From the NCBI GenBank assembly GCA_963971575.1, contig OZ020611.1:19442092-19506091 (forward strand): a stretch of DNA of 64,000 nucleotides, given 5' to 3'. Origin of the DNA: Liopterus haemorrhoidalis (lineage: Eukaryota > Arthropoda > Insecta > Coleoptera > Dytiscidae). How positions within the stretch are numbered: position 1 is the stretch's first letter; the number at the start of each line of letters is the position of its first letter. Shown here piece after piece: positions 11,450 to 21,044 of the stretch. Both the position numbers and the translations under genes were made by a program. The notes beneath the pieces are model-generated. The model was not told the DNA's origin, made no database searches, and saw nothing but the letters and a program-made list of their open reading frames with translations.

Positions 11450-11704
11450 ACTATAGTTTACTCAGTATTCTGAACTTCATCCAAATCACTGAAGTAATTT
11501 TATATGTATTCTGCAGTGAAGTAAAACGCCTTAGATGTTAAATATCTCTTTATAACCCTTTTGAATTTTAAGGGGGGCACGAGTTTGATGCTGGTTGGGT
11601 GAACATTATAAAATTTTATAACCATGTAATTTAAGCTGTACCTTGACTTCTCTAACCTCGTAAAGTCAGGACGTATTTCGTTCTTATTTCGTGTCTATCG
11701 ACAG
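11450..11704 (-). pseudogene. LINE C-terminal fragment
   Basis: Minus-strand translation gives TRNKNEIRPDFTRLEKSR, then about 20 residues, then TSKAFYF and a short tail with one stop. The same C-terminal pattern (TRNKNNIRPDFTRLTKSR ... KTFYSIDDYL) is found in the larger LINE at 45108-46534, so this is a 3' piece of the same CR1/jockey-like family. It stops exactly at the left edge of the hAT element that begins at 11705. Confidence 0.65.
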
Positions 11705-11911
11705 CATAGGCGCACTCAAGGAGGGGGGAGGGTTCATATCCCCCCCCGAAATTTAACAAGTGTGATATAATATGAAATAGTAACAAAAAAACAATGTTCA
11801 TACTCATATTAAAATTAATATGCGCGTATAAAGAATCTTTTTGGTGCAGTTTTATAGTAGTATTATTTATTATGGCATTTTGGCATTTTATTTAATGTTA
11901 CTATTTACAAA

Positions 11912-12715
11912 CTAGGTTATTACCCGTCAACAGTGACGGATTTATGATATAAAAATTTCAATTGTTTGTATGTGTATTTGGTTTTATTTTTTAACGTATC
12001 CTAATTTCGTCGCCAGTCTGCGAATCATGGGACAGGATATCACCAGTTAGCTAATCACGGGAGAGGGCGTCACCTGTCAGCCAATCAAGAAACAGGGTGT
12101 CCCCAATTAGCCAATCACGAGAACTTTAGAAAAATTGACGTCATAATGTTACCGACACTACATACAGACATTTGCTTATTATATTTGCTCATTATATAGT
12201 TAGATTATTTATTCATTAACTTTTTAAGATGAGAAAACGATTCATTTTTACTTAGTACATTACATTTATATTGTTAAAACTAAAAATAATTTGAGACGTT
12301 AATTTATGCCTACGAAACCCTAGACATTTCTATATGTAATTATATTCGTAGATACTTAGAGAATCAATCTGCAAAATATTGTTCATATCAGTTAAAGGGT
12401 ATAGGCTTGTCTAGAGTTTCTCGTTTATGCCTACGAAACATAAAACATTTATATATAAAATTTTATCCGCAGTTTCTTAGAGAATAAATCGGCAAAATAT
12501 TGTTCATATCAGTCAAAGGAAACAGGAGTATCTACAGTCTCTTGTTTATGGCTACGAAACCCTAGGCAGTTATGTATGTAATTATATTCGTAGATTCTTA
12601 GAGAATAAATCTGCAAAATATTGTTTATATCGGTCAAAGGAAACAGGAGTATCTAGAGTCTCTTGTTTATGCCTACGAAACTCTAGACATTTATGCATAT
12701 AATTATATTCGTAGC
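11912..12715 (-). mobile_element. Helitron-like element with 3' terminus and tandem repeats
   Basis: On the minus strand it ends with hairpin CCGTCA-ctgt-TGACGG, eight bases, then CTAG followed by T: the Helitron 3' signature with insertion before T. Next to it are about four units of a roughly 33-bp minisatellite with GCCAATCACG (about 12008-12125). Then come about 3.5 units of a 121-bp repeat (CCTACGAAAC at 12310, 12430, 12551 and 12671). A sibling with the same layout is at 54533-55560. A 5' TC terminus was not found, so this copy may be truncated. Confidence 0.6.
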
Positions 12716-12727
12716 AATCAGGTATTT

Positions 12728-13525
12728 AGTTTCAGGAGTTTTTTATGTCGGCTTCCTCAACAACGAAATATTGATTTAAGAAAGGCAACAAATTTAGCGG
12801 AAGATACTGAAAAAGAAATAAAAAATTACAGACAAAATGCAGATACGGAATTTAATAAATTATTCTTGAATGCTCAAAAACAGGCTGAAAAATTTGATTT
12901 TGCTATAAATAAACCGCGTATTACTACTTCTCAAACAAAAAGATGCAATATAAATGTTGATAGTGTTGAAGGCTACTATCGCATTTCAATATATAACCCA
13001 TTTTTAGACAGTTTTATAAATAATTCAAAAGAAAGGTTTTCAAAACATAAATCACTTTTGGTTCGATTTCAAAGTTTATTGCCGACAAATCCTCACAACC
13101 TTTCTGATGGCACTATAAAAGAATTTGAAGATTTGGTAATGTTTTATAGAAGTGACCTGACAGGTAGTCTTGATGAACTGAAAGTGGAACTTAAATTTTG
13201 GTACAGAGCAATTGCTAGATTGGAAAAAGACCAGTGGCCAAAAGATGCCTTAACTGCTTTGGCATATTGTGAAAAGACGCTTATTCTGCCAAATATTAGA
13301 ACATTGTTCACTATGCTCGCAATTTTGCCTATGTCTATTGCGAAGAATGAAAGAACTTTTTCTATATTACGACGTTTAAAAAATTACCTACGAAGCTCAT
13401 CTTTAGACAAAAGGTTAAATGGTTTAACACTGTTACATCTTTACAGATCTACGAATCCAACCCCTGATGCTATTTTGGATAAACTAGCAGAAAAGCCTCG
13501 GACACTTGACATCAGACTACATTAA
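12728..13525 (+). pseudogene. hAT transposase, C-terminal half
   Basis: An open frame runs from about 12728 to the stop at 13525 and carries the C-terminal hallmark of hAT transposases, the dimerisation region, near its end: SIAKNERTFSILRRLKNYLR then DKRLNGLTLLHLYR. Upstream sequence (RLPQQRNIDLRKATNLAEDT, then a segment with YYRISIYNPFLDSF) resembles the insert region of THAP/P52rIPK-like hAT proteins. The N-terminal zinc finger and most of the RNase H fold are absent, presumably lost to the insertion at 11912-12715. Met-initiated translation is not convincing. It lies inside the hAT element bounded at 11705 and 14220, so it is that element's own transposase remnant. The frame itself is uninterrupted over 260 codons. 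Confidence 0.75.
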
Positions 13526-13603
13526 GTAATAAGTTTAGTTTTGTATTTTAAATTTGTATTTTACTTTTGACAAAAATAAAACTACTCTAAGGATTAAGCA
13601 GAG

Positions 13604-14150
13604 CTTTTTACCGACCGTCAACATATATAAGGGAGGTATTTTGATCATACCGATTTTGACATTTCGAGATTTCGATGGATCTCCACGAATTGAGGTCCCT
13701 ACATAACGTTTTGACTACTTTTAGCATGATGTCTGTCTGTCTGTCCGTCTGTCTGTCTGTCTGTCTGTCCGTCTGTCTGTCCGTCTGTCTGTCTGTCCGT
13801 CTGTGTACACGTGCAGAGCAAATTCGGCTGAAAGAATTTTTATGAAACTTCATATTTAAGCTTCTGCCATCAATGGCACGAGTTGATCGTCTTTTGGTAA
13901 AAATCGGTTGACTAAAAATGGGAGTTTACTCGTGTCGCTTTTAAGATTTTTGCGAATATTTCACAACAGAAAAATATTTCGAAAAAAATTATTGAACAAA
14001 AGTTGCTATAAAAGCAATAACTAATAACTTTTATTTGAGACGTTTTTTGATAAAACGAAAAATTTCGAATAATTTCTGTAAAATTTTTCGAAATTTTTTC
14101 CAAGTCTCAATTTTTTCATTTCTATTTATTTTTATTGTTACTATCTTTAA
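13604..14150 (+). repeat. R1-family repeat copy with (CTGT)n
   Basis: Runs TTACCGACCGTCAACATATA, then GATTTCGATGGATCTCCACG, then a TGTC/CGTC tetranucleotide array (about 13725-13803), GTACACGTGCAGAG, ACTCGTGTCG and finally AAAATTTTTCGAAATTTTTTC. Same order as at 60806. It lies inside the hAT element. Open frames of repeated Q/T/D/R residues are translations of the microsatellite. Confidence 0.8.
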
Positions 14151-14220
14151 AATAGGCACCTACATAAATACTTACATAATTTACCCCCCCCCCCCTGAAA
14201 AAAAACTGGGTGCGCCACTG

Positions 14221-14575
14221 ATTGACAGAGCTTTGTACAGAGAACTTGCCCTGGTTTTCATGTACGTACATGCGGCATATAAGGATGTAAAGGGTTGGGA
14301 ATGTTAATATACCTAATTCAATAAATTTATATTTACAGTCGGATCTGTATTTAACATTTCCTAGGATTCAAATAGCTCTACGCTGTAGGGAGAATATGCG
14401 TCCTGTGTGGGGAGAGTATCCCCAGATAATAGGGCATACGTTAATCAGGACTGGAAGCAAGCAAAGAAATATGATTTTTGTACCATCAAGGAAACACACC
14501 ATCTTAAGTTATTTAGAAATAGATGGACGAGCACAATTTTTCCGCAAGTTTGTTGATGTGTTGTTCCCAGGTTAA
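14221..14575 (+). CDS. Possible two-exon gene 3' end, function unknown
   Basis: Exon b (14339-14575) is 79 codons without a stop, preceded by TTTATATTTACAG and ended by TAA. It encodes SDLYLTFPRIQIALRCREN... to ...RKFVDVLFPG and is not low-complexity. Just upstream an open segment (ALYRELALVFMYVHAAYKD) can be joined to it in frame by a 52-bp intron, GTAAAG (14287) to ACAG (14338), with CTAAT as a possible branch site. I recognise no family. The left side is cut by the hAT element ending at 14220. It could be the last two exons of a truncated host gene or of an unrecognised mobile element. The splice model is inference. Confidence 0.35.
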
Positions 14576-14619
14576 CTTTCTGTCCTGTGACGAGGGAAAA
14601 TCTGTCATTGATTTTTTTT

Positions 14620-15000
14620 TAACGTCTTCTTCTTGGCATTTTCCAATTAAGGGTGGGCCGATTTCAGGTGCCATCGGCTCCTATCTTCCCAGTCTCTTTT
14701 AGAGTCTTTTTCACACATTACGTTGTTGATGTGACGTTGTTTTCATTTTCACTCCTGGTCTTCTTGTTTTACTCTTTCCTCTAGGAGACCACTGGAGAAT
14801 CTCCTTTTGCCACCTTTCTTCCTTCATCCTTTCAACATGTCCGTACCGTCTTAGAGACTTGTCATCCAACTGTTTTGTAATTGTTTAAGTAACTTCCATT
14901 TCAATCCATTTTCTCTTTGTTCCAACCCTATATTTTATGGTGTACTGTAAACTTCTTCTCATAAAGTTCTCGACAGTTCTTGTTCTGTTCCTTACTTTGT
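14620..15000 (-). pseudogene. LINE C-terminal fragment (second type)
   Basis: Minus-strand translation gives LRRYGHVERMKEERWQKEIL, then RGKSKTRRPG, then a stop-containing tail with an E.DWE-like stretch. The LRWxGHVxRM...W...GRRxxGRPxxRW pattern is the well-known C-terminal tail of a large group of animal non-LTR retrotransposons. Three stops interrupt it. No RT motifs remain. Confidence 0.55.
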
Positions 15001-15017
15001 CTGTAGCAGGCCATGTT

Positions 15018-15062
15018 TTTAGGGTTTTGTAGGTATGATCACCAAAAAACCCTTATATTGTC
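15018..15062 (+). repeat. R2 left end, truncated by a hAT-type end
   Basis: AGGGTTTTGTAGGTATGATC followed by AAAAAACCCTTATA is the R2 terminal hairpin. At 15063 it meets CAGGGCCGTAACTAGC, which looks like a hAT terminal repeat, but the partner end was not identified. Confidence 0.45.
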
Positions 15063-15119
15063 ACCAGGGCCGTAACTAGCTTTTTTCGGGCCATAGGTAA
15101 GATTGTATAAAGACCTCCC

Positions 15120-15480
15120 TAAACACTATATAATAATAATAATAATAATATTTATTATGTGCTAAAAATATTACATTTTTTACAATCGTCAATAACATTA
15201 CGTTTACAAAATATGTACAAAATATGTTTATATATAGGTTATAAATGTGCAGTATGTTTACAAATCTTATACATAGGTACATGATATTTAGCTGGACAAA
15301 CTGAGTGATCATAGAACCTCCTTCAAGTCACTGAAATCGTTTATCAGATACTCATCAGTGGAGTAGAAGGTCCTGGATATTAAATATATCTTGGTTATTT
15401 TTTTGAAATTTAAAATGTTGAGACTTTTGATGGCTGGAGGAAGCCATCTAATTCAAGTTCTACTCCTCCAATCACACCAT
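15120..15480 (-). pseudogene. LINE C-terminal fragment with (ATT)n tail
   Basis: Minus-strand translation of about 15300-15450 reads LPPAIKSLNIL, then KITKIYLISRTFYSTDEYL, then a stop. It aligns with the C-terminus of the LINE at 45108-46534 (...KTFYSIDDYL). The minus-strand 3' side ends in an ATT repeat (plus 15130-15152), the short microsatellite tail common in this LINE group. 5' truncated. Confidence 0.6.
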
Positions 15481-16832
15481 ATCCGCACTCATTTCACGGA
15501 ACTGTAACTAAAAACTGCACTGATAAAAATACAACTATATAAATAATGAAAAAATAAATAATTCCAAAAAAATTTGAGTGAGGTATCATATGAAAAATAA
15601 TGCCCGTTTGAACGAGGACTATATAATACCGCATATGAAGTACATAAGTTTTAACACAAATAACTCATTGTTAAAATAAAATTTTGCCATTAGATACCCA
15701 TCTTAGAGATTTCTTAACCCCTACAAGTGTTTTTTGCGCAGTAACATGCCATGCTTTTCTCGCAATTTATCGAGTTAAAAGATAGCGTTTCACTTGTGAG
15801 CATTTGAACTGACTGGACGCAAACTATAGCAGTATATTGTGTAGAAATTAGTAGAGGTTGAGTTTCTTTCTCCAGATGGGCAAGAACGAGTGTTCTGAAT
15901 GCCTAGTAATCTAAGGACTTTATTGAAAATAAGAGTCAACTACCGACCAGTGTTTCAACAATTCAACTAAGTAATTTCCTGAAAATAAAATGAAGTTATC
16001 GATTAATAATAAATTAATCTATTAATTATTAATTAATCGAAACCAAAAATATCATATGATTAACTGAAACAAAATAATCGATTATTTCAATCATTCAATT
16101 AATCGTTGCCATCTCTAGTTATCACGTAGTTGGTAGTTAATTTACTTTACGTTTTATTTGTGTTTTTATAAAACAAATTAGAAAATTTATAAATCTAATC
16201 ATCTTTTTGAAAAATGAATAAATAATTAGATTATTTTAGAGTTGGTTGATCCAGTAGCATGTGAGTCATGGGCGTGAGGCTCCCCGTTCATTAAAATATA
16301 TTAATAATTCAACTGTGCGGTGGGGCAGCGCCACAACAAAACAAAGCTATAAAAATACGTGTGCAATTATTTGCAGCTTATCCTGTTTCTGAACGTGAAA
16401 AGAATCGCTAAATGAATCACGTAGTGTAAATGTTTTTTGTGCTGAAGTCGCCGGTATCACATTTTTAATTTCTTTTTTCATTTTATTTTTTAATTGAAAA
16501 TATTTTTATAGAATATGATTATTTTGTACGTAATGAAAATAATGTCCAGTGAATTAGATGATAAATATATAAAAGTCTTTCGGCTTTTTGGAGAAAGTAT
16601 TTATTTTACAATCACAATCTTTCGCAGAAGATTATTTAGTTTCATCAGGTGCTACTCTATCATCTTATATAATATTCGCCTATCTCTTTTGTTTTCCGCC
16701 AATCATCCGTTGCCGTATTCGGAACTCTTCGTATGTACCCGAAAAGTCTCGCAATGCTAGGCTGAGAAAAGCGTGTGGTGCGAGATGTAGCCATTGATGT
16801 ATTAGTAGACTGTAGTCTTGAATATATCTATA
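15481..16832. other. Gene-free AT-rich stretch
   Basis: Contains a cluster of ATTAATCGATTA-like words (about 15990-16100). Chance open frames at 16515-16800 show no family features. Nothing else recognised. Confidence 0.5.
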
Positions 16833-16834
16833 TA

Positions 16835-18144
16835 CAAGGTGTCTCAAAAGAAATTTTATATTTATTTAGCTTACTGCGTGAACGCAACGTATCCGAGAGG
16901 CGCGGGGGTTATGTCAATCGGTAGCCTGGCTCTTGGGAATTCAGTCGCTATGGAGCGTTTCTCGGGAGCAGACCGCGCGTTATGCGTGCGAAAGTTTTAC
17001 AAAAACGGTGATTCGGCGACTGTAGCGCGTAGAAAATTCTGCAGTATTCGAAGTTTTCGCCACTTAACTGATGCGCCAAGCATTCCTCTCATTCGACATT
17101 GGGTTAAAAAGTTTGAAGAGACTGGTACAACGCTGGATAAATCAAAATCCGGGCGACCTAGGTCATCAAGAACGGTAGAAAACGTGGAGAATGTTAATCA
17201 GTCTGTTCGTGACGACCCGAACCTTTCAATTCGGAAGCGCGCAAGTGCTTTAAATGCGCATAGATCATCATTACATCGCATTATGCACAAAGACCTAAAG
17301 CTGCACCCCTACAAAATTCAATTGGTGCAAGAATTAAAGCCCCAAGATGCCAGTCAGAGGCTTAATTTCGTAAATCAGGTGATTGAGCGATTTTCAACGT
17401 TTACCAACATTTTGTTTTCGGATGAAGCTCATTTTCATCTTAATGGCCACGTAAATAAGCAGAACTGCCGCTACTGGAGTGCAACGAATCCGAAACGCAA
17501 ACATCAGAAACCCCTACATTCGCCTAAAGTGACCGTATGGGCTGCGATGTCGGCGCGAGGAATTATCGGCCCTTACTTTTTTGAAGACGAAAGGGGGCGT
17601 GCAGTTACATTGAATTCAGAGCGTTATGTGGAGATTTTAGACAACTTCTTGGTACCTGAACTGCAAAACTTTCCTGGCTATAACCAAAGAACATGGTTCC
17701 AACAAGACGGAGCAACTTCACACACGTCCAATATGTCTCTGCCACGTGTTCGTGAAATTTTCTCAGGCAAATTGATCTCCCGGAGAGGTGACATAAATTG
17801 GCCTCCACGCAGTCCAGATTTAACCCCTATGGACTTTTTCCTATGGGGTTATCTTAAATCTAAAGTTTACGCCAATAAACCGACTTCACTGGCGCATTTG
17901 AAAGAAAATATCCGTCACGAAATGGCAGCCATCCCTGAGTCCACCTGCCGAGACGTCATAAGTAATTTTACTGTTCGATTAAATGAGTGCCGAGAACGCG
18001 AGGGTCTACATTTAGATGATATTATTTTTAAGAAATAAATCCCCAAAAAGTGTATTTTAATAATTAATAAACATTTTTTCTATATACGGCTTACTTTTTT
18101 TTTAATCGATCCACTAAATATAAAATTTCTTTTGAGACACCTTG
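16835..18144 (+). mobile_element. DD41D mariner-superfamily element, copy 1 (complete)
   Basis: Perfect terminal inverted repeats of 30 bp beginning CAAGGTGTCTCAAAAGAAAT. Flanking TA at 16833-16834 and 18145-18146 is the Tc1/mariner target duplication. 1310 bp. One uninterrupted transposase gene lies between the ends. Copies 2 (39634-40942) and 3 (56713-58021) are nearly identical, so the family moved recently. Confidence 0.95.
16950..18038 (+). CDS. DD41D mariner-superfamily transposase
   Basis: Encodes 362 residues that would excise and reinsert the surrounding element by cut-and-paste in the nucleus. I chose the start MERFSGADRALC because it begins the N-terminal helix-turn-helix domain of this family (residues about 1-60); the open frame extends upstream through the inverted repeat only by chance. 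A GRPRSSRT linker (about 68-75) and a second HTH (about 92-112) follow. The catalytic triad is visible: D158 in FSDEAHF, D253 in FQQDGATSHT and D295 in LTPMDFFLWG, with 41 residues between the last two. This spacing defines DD41D (rosa-like) transposases, as opposed to DD34D mariners. No stop or frameshift is present, and all three aspartates are intact. The promoter probably lies in the 5' end. This is the only transposase in the window that looks potentially functional. Confidence 0.93.
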   Translation: MERFSGADRALCVRKFYKNGDSATVARRKFCSIRSFRHLTDAPSIPLIRHWVKKFEETGTTLDKSKSGRPRSSRTVENVENVNQSVRDDPNLSIRKRASALNAHRSSLHRIMHKDLKLHPYKIQLVQELKPQDASQRLNFVNQVIERFSTFTNILFSDEAHFHLNGHVNKQNCRYWSATNPKRKHQKPLHSPKVTVWAAMSARGIIGPYFFEDERGRAVTLNSERYVEILDNFLVPELQNFPGYNQRTWFQQDGATSHTSNMSLPRVREIFSGKLISRRGDINWPPRSPDLTPMDFFLWGYLKSKVYANKPTSLAHLKENIRHEMAAIPESTCRDVISNFTVRLNECREREGLHLDDIIFKK

Positions 18145-18146
18145 TA

Positions 18147-18690
18147 CCATGATAGTAAAAACTGATGTTAAATCGAAATACGGTAGTTTCAATCAGATGC
18201 GATTAATTAAAACTTTTTTAAGCGATATTTCTATTATTCAGTGTTAAAACTCATCACTTTCAATTTGGTGAATATTTGGGATGTTACGAGATCACACTTA
18301 ACCCTTTCGTTACGGTGTCCTTTGGTTGCGGTGTGGGGTACAAATGTACTCCATTTTATTTTATCGTAAATAAATAATTTATTAATAATTTGTATTCAAG
18401 TTTACTATGGAATATATTAAAAATGTTATTTAGCTGAAATTACAATATTTTCAATTGCAATTTTTTCACACGTTCAACATTCATAAAATCATGTTTCATA
18501 CTAACCAACTAAATTTCTAGCAAAGCATAGTATACGCCCAACCTGCTACGTCTGTTCTGTTCTACGTACTGATTCATACTGAATCGGGTGTTTAGACGTA
18601 GCTGCGCTTTGCAAATATTGGAAAATTCACTCGAGTTGACTCCGCCCTTTACTTAAAAATAACCAATAAAATTCATGAAAAATAAATTAA
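18147..18690. other. Gene-free stretch
   Basis: AT-rich; no gene seen. A TTAACCCTTTCGTTACGG sequence near 18298 looks like a piggyBac-type end, but no partner end was found. Confidence 0.4.
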
Positions 18691-18990
18691 TTAATATTAG
18701 GTGTGTAAAATAAAAAAATTGATGTGAAGTGTGAATTTACACACATTGCAGGGTTTCGCAGGTATATAATAAGTGAAGGCGGCATGCTGAGTGTGTAGGA
18801 CAAATTTTGCTTTGTAGTAACCACGGCAAAATGAACGATCTTTTTAAAATAATTTATCGTCTGTTAATCTCAGAGCTTTAAAAACAAATTTTATGTTAAA
18901 ATATTTTTTTGTTAATTTTAATTCGAATACCTAATATCATTATTTAAGTTTCTAAATAAGTGCAGTATTTTTTTTATATAACAAGGTTCA
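18690..18990 (+). repeat. Interspersed repeat, copy without Harbinger insertion
   Basis: From TTGATGTGAAGTGTGAATTT through TTTTAATTCGAATACCTAAT to GTGCAGTATTTTTTTTATATA. The same sequence occurs at 48820-48860 plus 49790-50830, where it is interrupted by a LINE and by the Harbinger element. This copy shows the empty site CCTAATA. Confidence 0.7.
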
Positions 18991-19189
18991 TGAAGATTTT
19001 GAAAATTGGGCCTATGGCTTTCATTGGTTGTCTTAAATCATACGCTCCGCCCCTCTGGCTTCGTATAAATGACACAGAATGAAAATATAATTCCAATTGG
19101 TTATTAAATTTACGCTCTTGAAAATTAAATTCAAAATGTGCTAAAATATAACTAGAATTTTAACAAATTAATTTAAACATAATAAATAT

Positions 19190-19310
19190 GAAAAAAAAAA
19201 AACAAAAAATAAAATTGACTCCACAAGCCAGGAACGAATCTGTGTAGTGAATAACGATCCTGTGTGGTTGTCGAGCAACCGAGCCACTAGACCACCAAAC
19301 GCTTATCAAC
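19190..19310 (-). repeat. tRNA-like sequence (SINE head or tRNA pseudogene)
   Basis: On the minus strand TGGTCTAGTGGCTCGG matches a pol III A box, and about 45 bases later GATTCGTTCC matches a degraded B box. A T-rich run that could act as a pol III terminator follows. No proper acceptor stem closes, so it is not an intact tRNA gene. Confidence 0.5.
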
Positions 19311-19364
19311 TTAGTGTGTTATAAGAGTATAAGATGTATGCATCGTCAACAAAAAAACACAAAA

Positions 19365-19857
19365 AATGCGTTATTTTCCGAAAACATAATCTGATCAAAA
19401 ATTCCTGTTGTACTATTCCGGTTCACACCATTATACATTACTTAGAATTTTTTCACATTTTTAGTTTAAACCATCTGGGCTACAGGGTGTGGGACAAAAA
19501 TTTTTTTGCATAATTTTGGCAAAAATCGCCTCAAAATAATTTATTTTGCAAAAATTAAATTTTGATCGTTAATCCACGTACTAAGGGCTTTCATTTGATA
19601 CCCTACTCAGCATTTTATAAAAATATTTTTTTTTTCGATGAGCACATATTTGTTTATATTTTTAGGGGGATATGTTTTTTAGATGTTTTAGTATTTTTCC
19701 TATGTGTGGGTCAAAAAGTTGTACAAGCATGCCAATTTTCAACTCTCTAGGTTTAGCCGTTTGGCTACAACTTTTACCGAACAGACAGACAGACAGACAG
19801 ACAGACAGACGGCAAAATGACGGTATAAGGGTTTTTTGGTCATACCTACAAAACCCT
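19365..19857 (+). repeat. R2-family repeat, longest copy
   Basis: Starts near TTATTTTCCGAAAACATAAT, carries CCTATGTGTGGGTCAAAAAG, a (CAGA)n tract at about 19781-19811, and ends GGTCATACCTACAAAACCCT. The termini AGGGTTTTGTAGG and AAGGGTTTTTTGG can pair as a hairpin. Non-coding. Confidence 0.65.
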
Positions 19858-19916
19858 AAAAATGGAAAAAATATTTACCTACATTGTTTCATAAGTAAAT
19901 AAACAATCATATAGGT

Positions 19917-19920
<4 letters not shown>

Positions 19921-19994
<74 letters not shown>

Positions 19995-20098
19995 TGCACG
20001 CACGCACGCACGCACGCCGCACGCACGCACGCCGCACGCACGCACGCTCTCACGCACGCACCCACGCACGCACGCACCCACACACACACACACACACA
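19921..20098. repeat. (CA)n/(CGCA)n microsatellite
   Basis: About 180 bp of CA and CGCA repeats. Open frames of Cys/Val/Arg/Ala across it are translation artefacts. Confidence 0.97.
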
Positions 20099-21044
20099 AA
20101 ATTAAAAAATTTAAACTTTGCGACGACTTTACAAAATAAAGGACAAAACGCCTATTTTAGAAAATAAATAAAGTTATAGGTTGGAGCAGTGAAATAAAGG
20201 ACTGTCTTCTTAAATAAAGGACGTATGGTCACCGTAAGTATTCTACAAATGGTCATTTGTTTTTTGTTGAGTGTTATTTTGAGTTTTATAAGACTAGATT
20301 TTTGGAAATCAGACGAGTTTTTCATATTATTAATTGACACATTTGTCACTTTTACAACATTTGGCAACACCGTTCCCATTTGCCATAAGAGCAATATTGC
20401 ATTCTCACCTTTGAACGGACTAGCTATTTTAAAAAGTAATACAAATCACCAGGCGCTGAGAGAACTTCAATGGGGCCCGGGCCAAACAACATTTCTGGGG
20501 GCCCCATACCCTTCCATTCATCTATATTAAAATATAAATAATTTTCGTGCTGCCGGGGCCCGGGCAGATCACTCTAAGTAAAATAACAAGGAGAATAAGT
20601 TTGTAATATTTTTATGTTGGTGGCTTTGTTTAGAGGGCAAACCCGTCCCTGTGTATATAATACAGTTAAAATAATTTAACTTCCTATGCGTGTGAGAGGT
20701 ATAGGTAACATCTGCAGATTAGCCAACCCAACCTCTCAATATCTCTAAACGTTTTCAAGTGAGTGTCTGGAACAGATGGCCGGCAAAAACCAATAACTTT
20801 TTTTTTCACTCGAGAATACAGCAAAATCGAAAAAGATATTAACTCGACAAATATTTTACTTCCGATATTCTTCGGGGAAATTATTTTTAGGGATTTAAGT
20901 AAAGAATTATGTTTACTTTGGTAATAAAAGAAATTGCTGGAAAAGTTTATTGAGGTATATTGTATTTTGTTAAGAAATATTAATGGATTATATAAGAAAT
21001 AGTACACAACAGTGCAAATAGTACAAGGGCTACCTTTATTTACC
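20099..21044. other. Gene-free stretch with repeat-like patches
   Basis: AATAAAGGAC words and GTGACCATACGTCC (minus, near 20230), and GGGGCCCGGGCC near 20475 and 20555, suggest old hAT-type termini without a reconstructable element. No gene supported. Confidence 0.4.

Larger units (their letters stand above)
11705..14220 (+). mobile_element. hAT element with nested insertions
   Basis: Left end CATAGGCGCACTCA, right end complement of CAGTGGCGCACCCA, each followed inward by a G-rich run. Flanks are ATCGACAG (11697-11704) and ATTGACAG (14221-14228), an 8-bp duplication with one mismatch. Inside are a hAT transposase remnant (12728-13525), a Helitron-like piece (11912-12715) and an R1 copy (13604-14150). 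The nested pieces make up about half of its 2.5 kb. Confidence 0.7.

Noticed and set aside
13608..13853. Open frames of repeated Thr-Asp-Arg-Gln, here and near 60700-61080 and 61797-61997
   Set aside because: They translate the CTGT/CCGT arrays of R1 repeats.
16255..16290. GGTTGATCCAGTAGCATGTG resembling the start of 18S rRNA
   Set aside because: Similarity lasts about 15 bases and no rRNA sequence follows.
16585..16700. Hammerhead-like CTGATGA ... GAAA on the minus strand
   Set aside because: The bases between the two boxes cannot form stem II, and no stem I or cleavage triplet fits.
17605..17808. Minus-strand frames inside the DD41D gene (also at 40403-40606)
   Set aside because: Antisense shadows of the transposase frame, repeated only because the element is repeated.
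18295..18650. piggyBac-like end TTAACCCTTTCGTTACGG
   Set aside because: No inverted partner end with TTAA and no transposase piece were found.
19875..20099. Cys/Val/Ala/Arg-rich open frames on the minus strand
   Set aside because: They are translations of the (CA)n/(CGCA)n microsatellite in different frames.
20225..20530. 101-codon open frame with hydrophobic stretches
   Set aside because: It overlaps an open frame on the other strand, has no family features and lies in repeat-like sequence.
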